Below are positions 63,189-64,000 of a DNA stretch of 64,000 bases, piece by piece. The stretch lies in the NCBI GenBank assembly GCA_963971225.1, contig OZ020267.1:88835648-88899647 (forward strand). Reading direction: 5' to 3'. Source of the DNA: Melieria omissa. Its lineage: Eukaryota > Arthropoda > Insecta > Diptera > Ulidiidae. The translations under genes and the position numbers were made by a program. Below the pieces are notes generated by a model, which saw only the letters and a program-made list of their open reading frames with translations, ran no database searches and was not told the DNA's origin. How positions within the stretch are numbered: position 1 is the first letter of the stretch; every line of letters starts with the position of its first letter.

Positions 63189-63700
63189 TTTGAGCGGGGT
63201 TCCATTCAGGGCGGGAAGTCTGAAAGGGGAACTTTGTACTTCCTTGTGAAGAGAACAAGATCAGTCTTTTTCGGGTTGGCCGTAAGGCCACAGGAGCTGC
63301 TCCATAAGGAGAGGATGTCCAAGAAGTGATTCATCCGATCGGAGAGTACACTTGAAAATTTTCCAGCTATGACCATTGCAACATCGTCGGCATAGGCGAC
63401 GACCCTGCAGCCAACAGCCTCTAGCTTGACAAGCAGTCTGTTCAGGGTTAGATTCCACAGGAGTGGCGACAGAACGCCCCCCTGAGGGGTACCCCTAGTG
63501 ACTGACCTGCGAATGTGTGCCGTCCCTAACGTAGAGTTTATGAAACGGCTGCTAAGAAGGGCGCTGATGAAATCTACCAATTTATTACCAACGCCAAGTT
63601 CAGAGAGAGCCACCCCTATCGCTCGAGGGCAGACATTATTAAATGCGCCCTCTATGTCTATAAAAGACACCAGGGTGTACTCCTTGAATGCTAGCGACTA
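61668..63700 (-). mobile_element. 5'-truncated LINE (Loa/I-like) with RNase H
   Basis: Minus-strand order: RT palm (63670-63206), RT thumb, RNase H and a cysteine motif (63188-61800), then a 3' UTR to about 61668 ending CCCTACCCTAACCTA. The presence of RNase H after RT suits Loa, I or related clades. The 3' UTR contains GTGGTACCACAACGGGCC, shared with the SINE at 46 kb. It is truncated upstream of the RT palm, as is usual for LINE insertions. Confidence 0.8.
63206..63670 (-). pseudogene. LINE ORF2: RT palm with YADD
   Basis: It reads MSFIDIEGAFNNVCPRAIGV, TRGTPQGGVLSPLLWNLTLN, VVAYADDVAMVIAGKFSSVL and LTANPKKTDLVLFTRKYKVP. All RT catalytic blocks (FIDIEGAF, YADD) are intact. A frameshift at about 63190-63210 separates it from the following ORF. 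It is 5'-truncated at about 63700. Confidence 0.85.
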
Positions 63701-64000
63701 ACGCTATAGGTCCCTACGGATCTTGTTGAGCAACTAAGTGAGAAAGAAATATTAATGACAAGTAACAAAATTAATATAATTGACAAACTACCTGGTCGAA
63801 GTTTTCATTTTATATTTGAAAGTATTGGCTAAAGTTTCCGCCATTTCAAAATAAGTCAAATTTTATATGAGAATATCAATAATTAAAAATTCCCTATAGC
63901 TTTATCCCTTTCGGTACTTCTTTTTTGTTTTGGACTTTAAAAATAATTATTTTCCATTTTGTTACTGTTCAAGCCTACGTCATGAATAACACAATGCAAC
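63701..64000. other. Unassigned AT-rich DNA
   Basis: Nothing recognised in the last 300 bases. Confidence 0.3.

Overview
This window is eukaryotic, intron-bearing DNA from an insect, most likely a true fly (Diptera). The evidence is one intact internal exon of an arthropod sarcoplasmic calcium-binding protein with both splice sites, and an insect-type repertoire of transposons: two or more non-LTR retrotransposon families, Ty3/gypsy and BEL/Pao LTR elements, mariner, Transib, hAT, P, piggyBac-like and PIF/Harbinger-like DNA elements, and a tRNA-headed SINE. No prokaryotic signal is present. Apart from that exon, essentially everything recognisable is mobile DNA, mostly broken, and much of it nested. 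I ordered the nest by finding target-site duplications (TSDs) and by checking that an interrupted older element reads on once the younger one is removed.

Layout. 1-2.03 kb: remnants, including a decayed mariner. 2.03-13.4 kb: one old minus-strand LINE split by three insertions: a Transib element (2605-4751, TSD CGCTG), a gypsy element (5600-11340) and a solo LTR (11399-11766, TSD GTAT). 13.5-15.0 kb: a 1.5-kb near-perfect palindromic element. 16.0-16.2 kb: the host exon (plus strand). 17.1-22.7 kb: a decayed plus-strand LINE (J1), a minus-strand BEL/Pao remnant and a Harbinger-like MITE. 22.7-32.75 kb: LINE copy J2, broken by a P-like MITE, a hAT-type element with its own nested content, a 2.1-kb solo-LTR-like insert and a 2.1-kb unclassified insert. 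32.75-36.84 kb: LINE copy J3, starting at J2's A-rich tail and split by a 2.4-kb transposon that encodes an orphan protein and has an 8-bp TSD. 36.9-38.0 kb: a hAT element with CATCGATG-rich ends.

38.03-59.33 kb is the most striking part. A single transposon of about 4 kb, with matching ends (CAGGGGTCGGCAAAATTGAC) and an 8-bp TSD (TTCTAAAC), appears to have been inflated to about 21 kb by nested insertions, to a depth of four. Its own DNA carries a P-type transposase remnant. The inserts include two copies of an internally deleted gypsy derivative, a gag-only mini LTR element, several hAT-type elements, several short elements whose ends resemble those of the Drosophila P element, a piggyBac-like MITE and a SINE. 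59.3-64 kb: another hAT MITE, largely unassigned DNA, inverted transposon ends, and a minus-strand LINE with an RNase H domain.

Working relations: the two short gypsy derivatives (40076-43223 and 55389-58561) keep LTRs, a SAP-domain Gag and the edges of integrase but lack protease, reverse transcriptase and the integrase core, so they must depend on an autonomous relative such as the one at 5600-11340. The SINE at 46368-46885 ends in a tail resembling the 3' ends of the LINEs at 61668 and 24345, as expected if it borrows that LINE's machinery. All boundaries and TSDs were read by eye; family names rest on recognised motifs, not searches.
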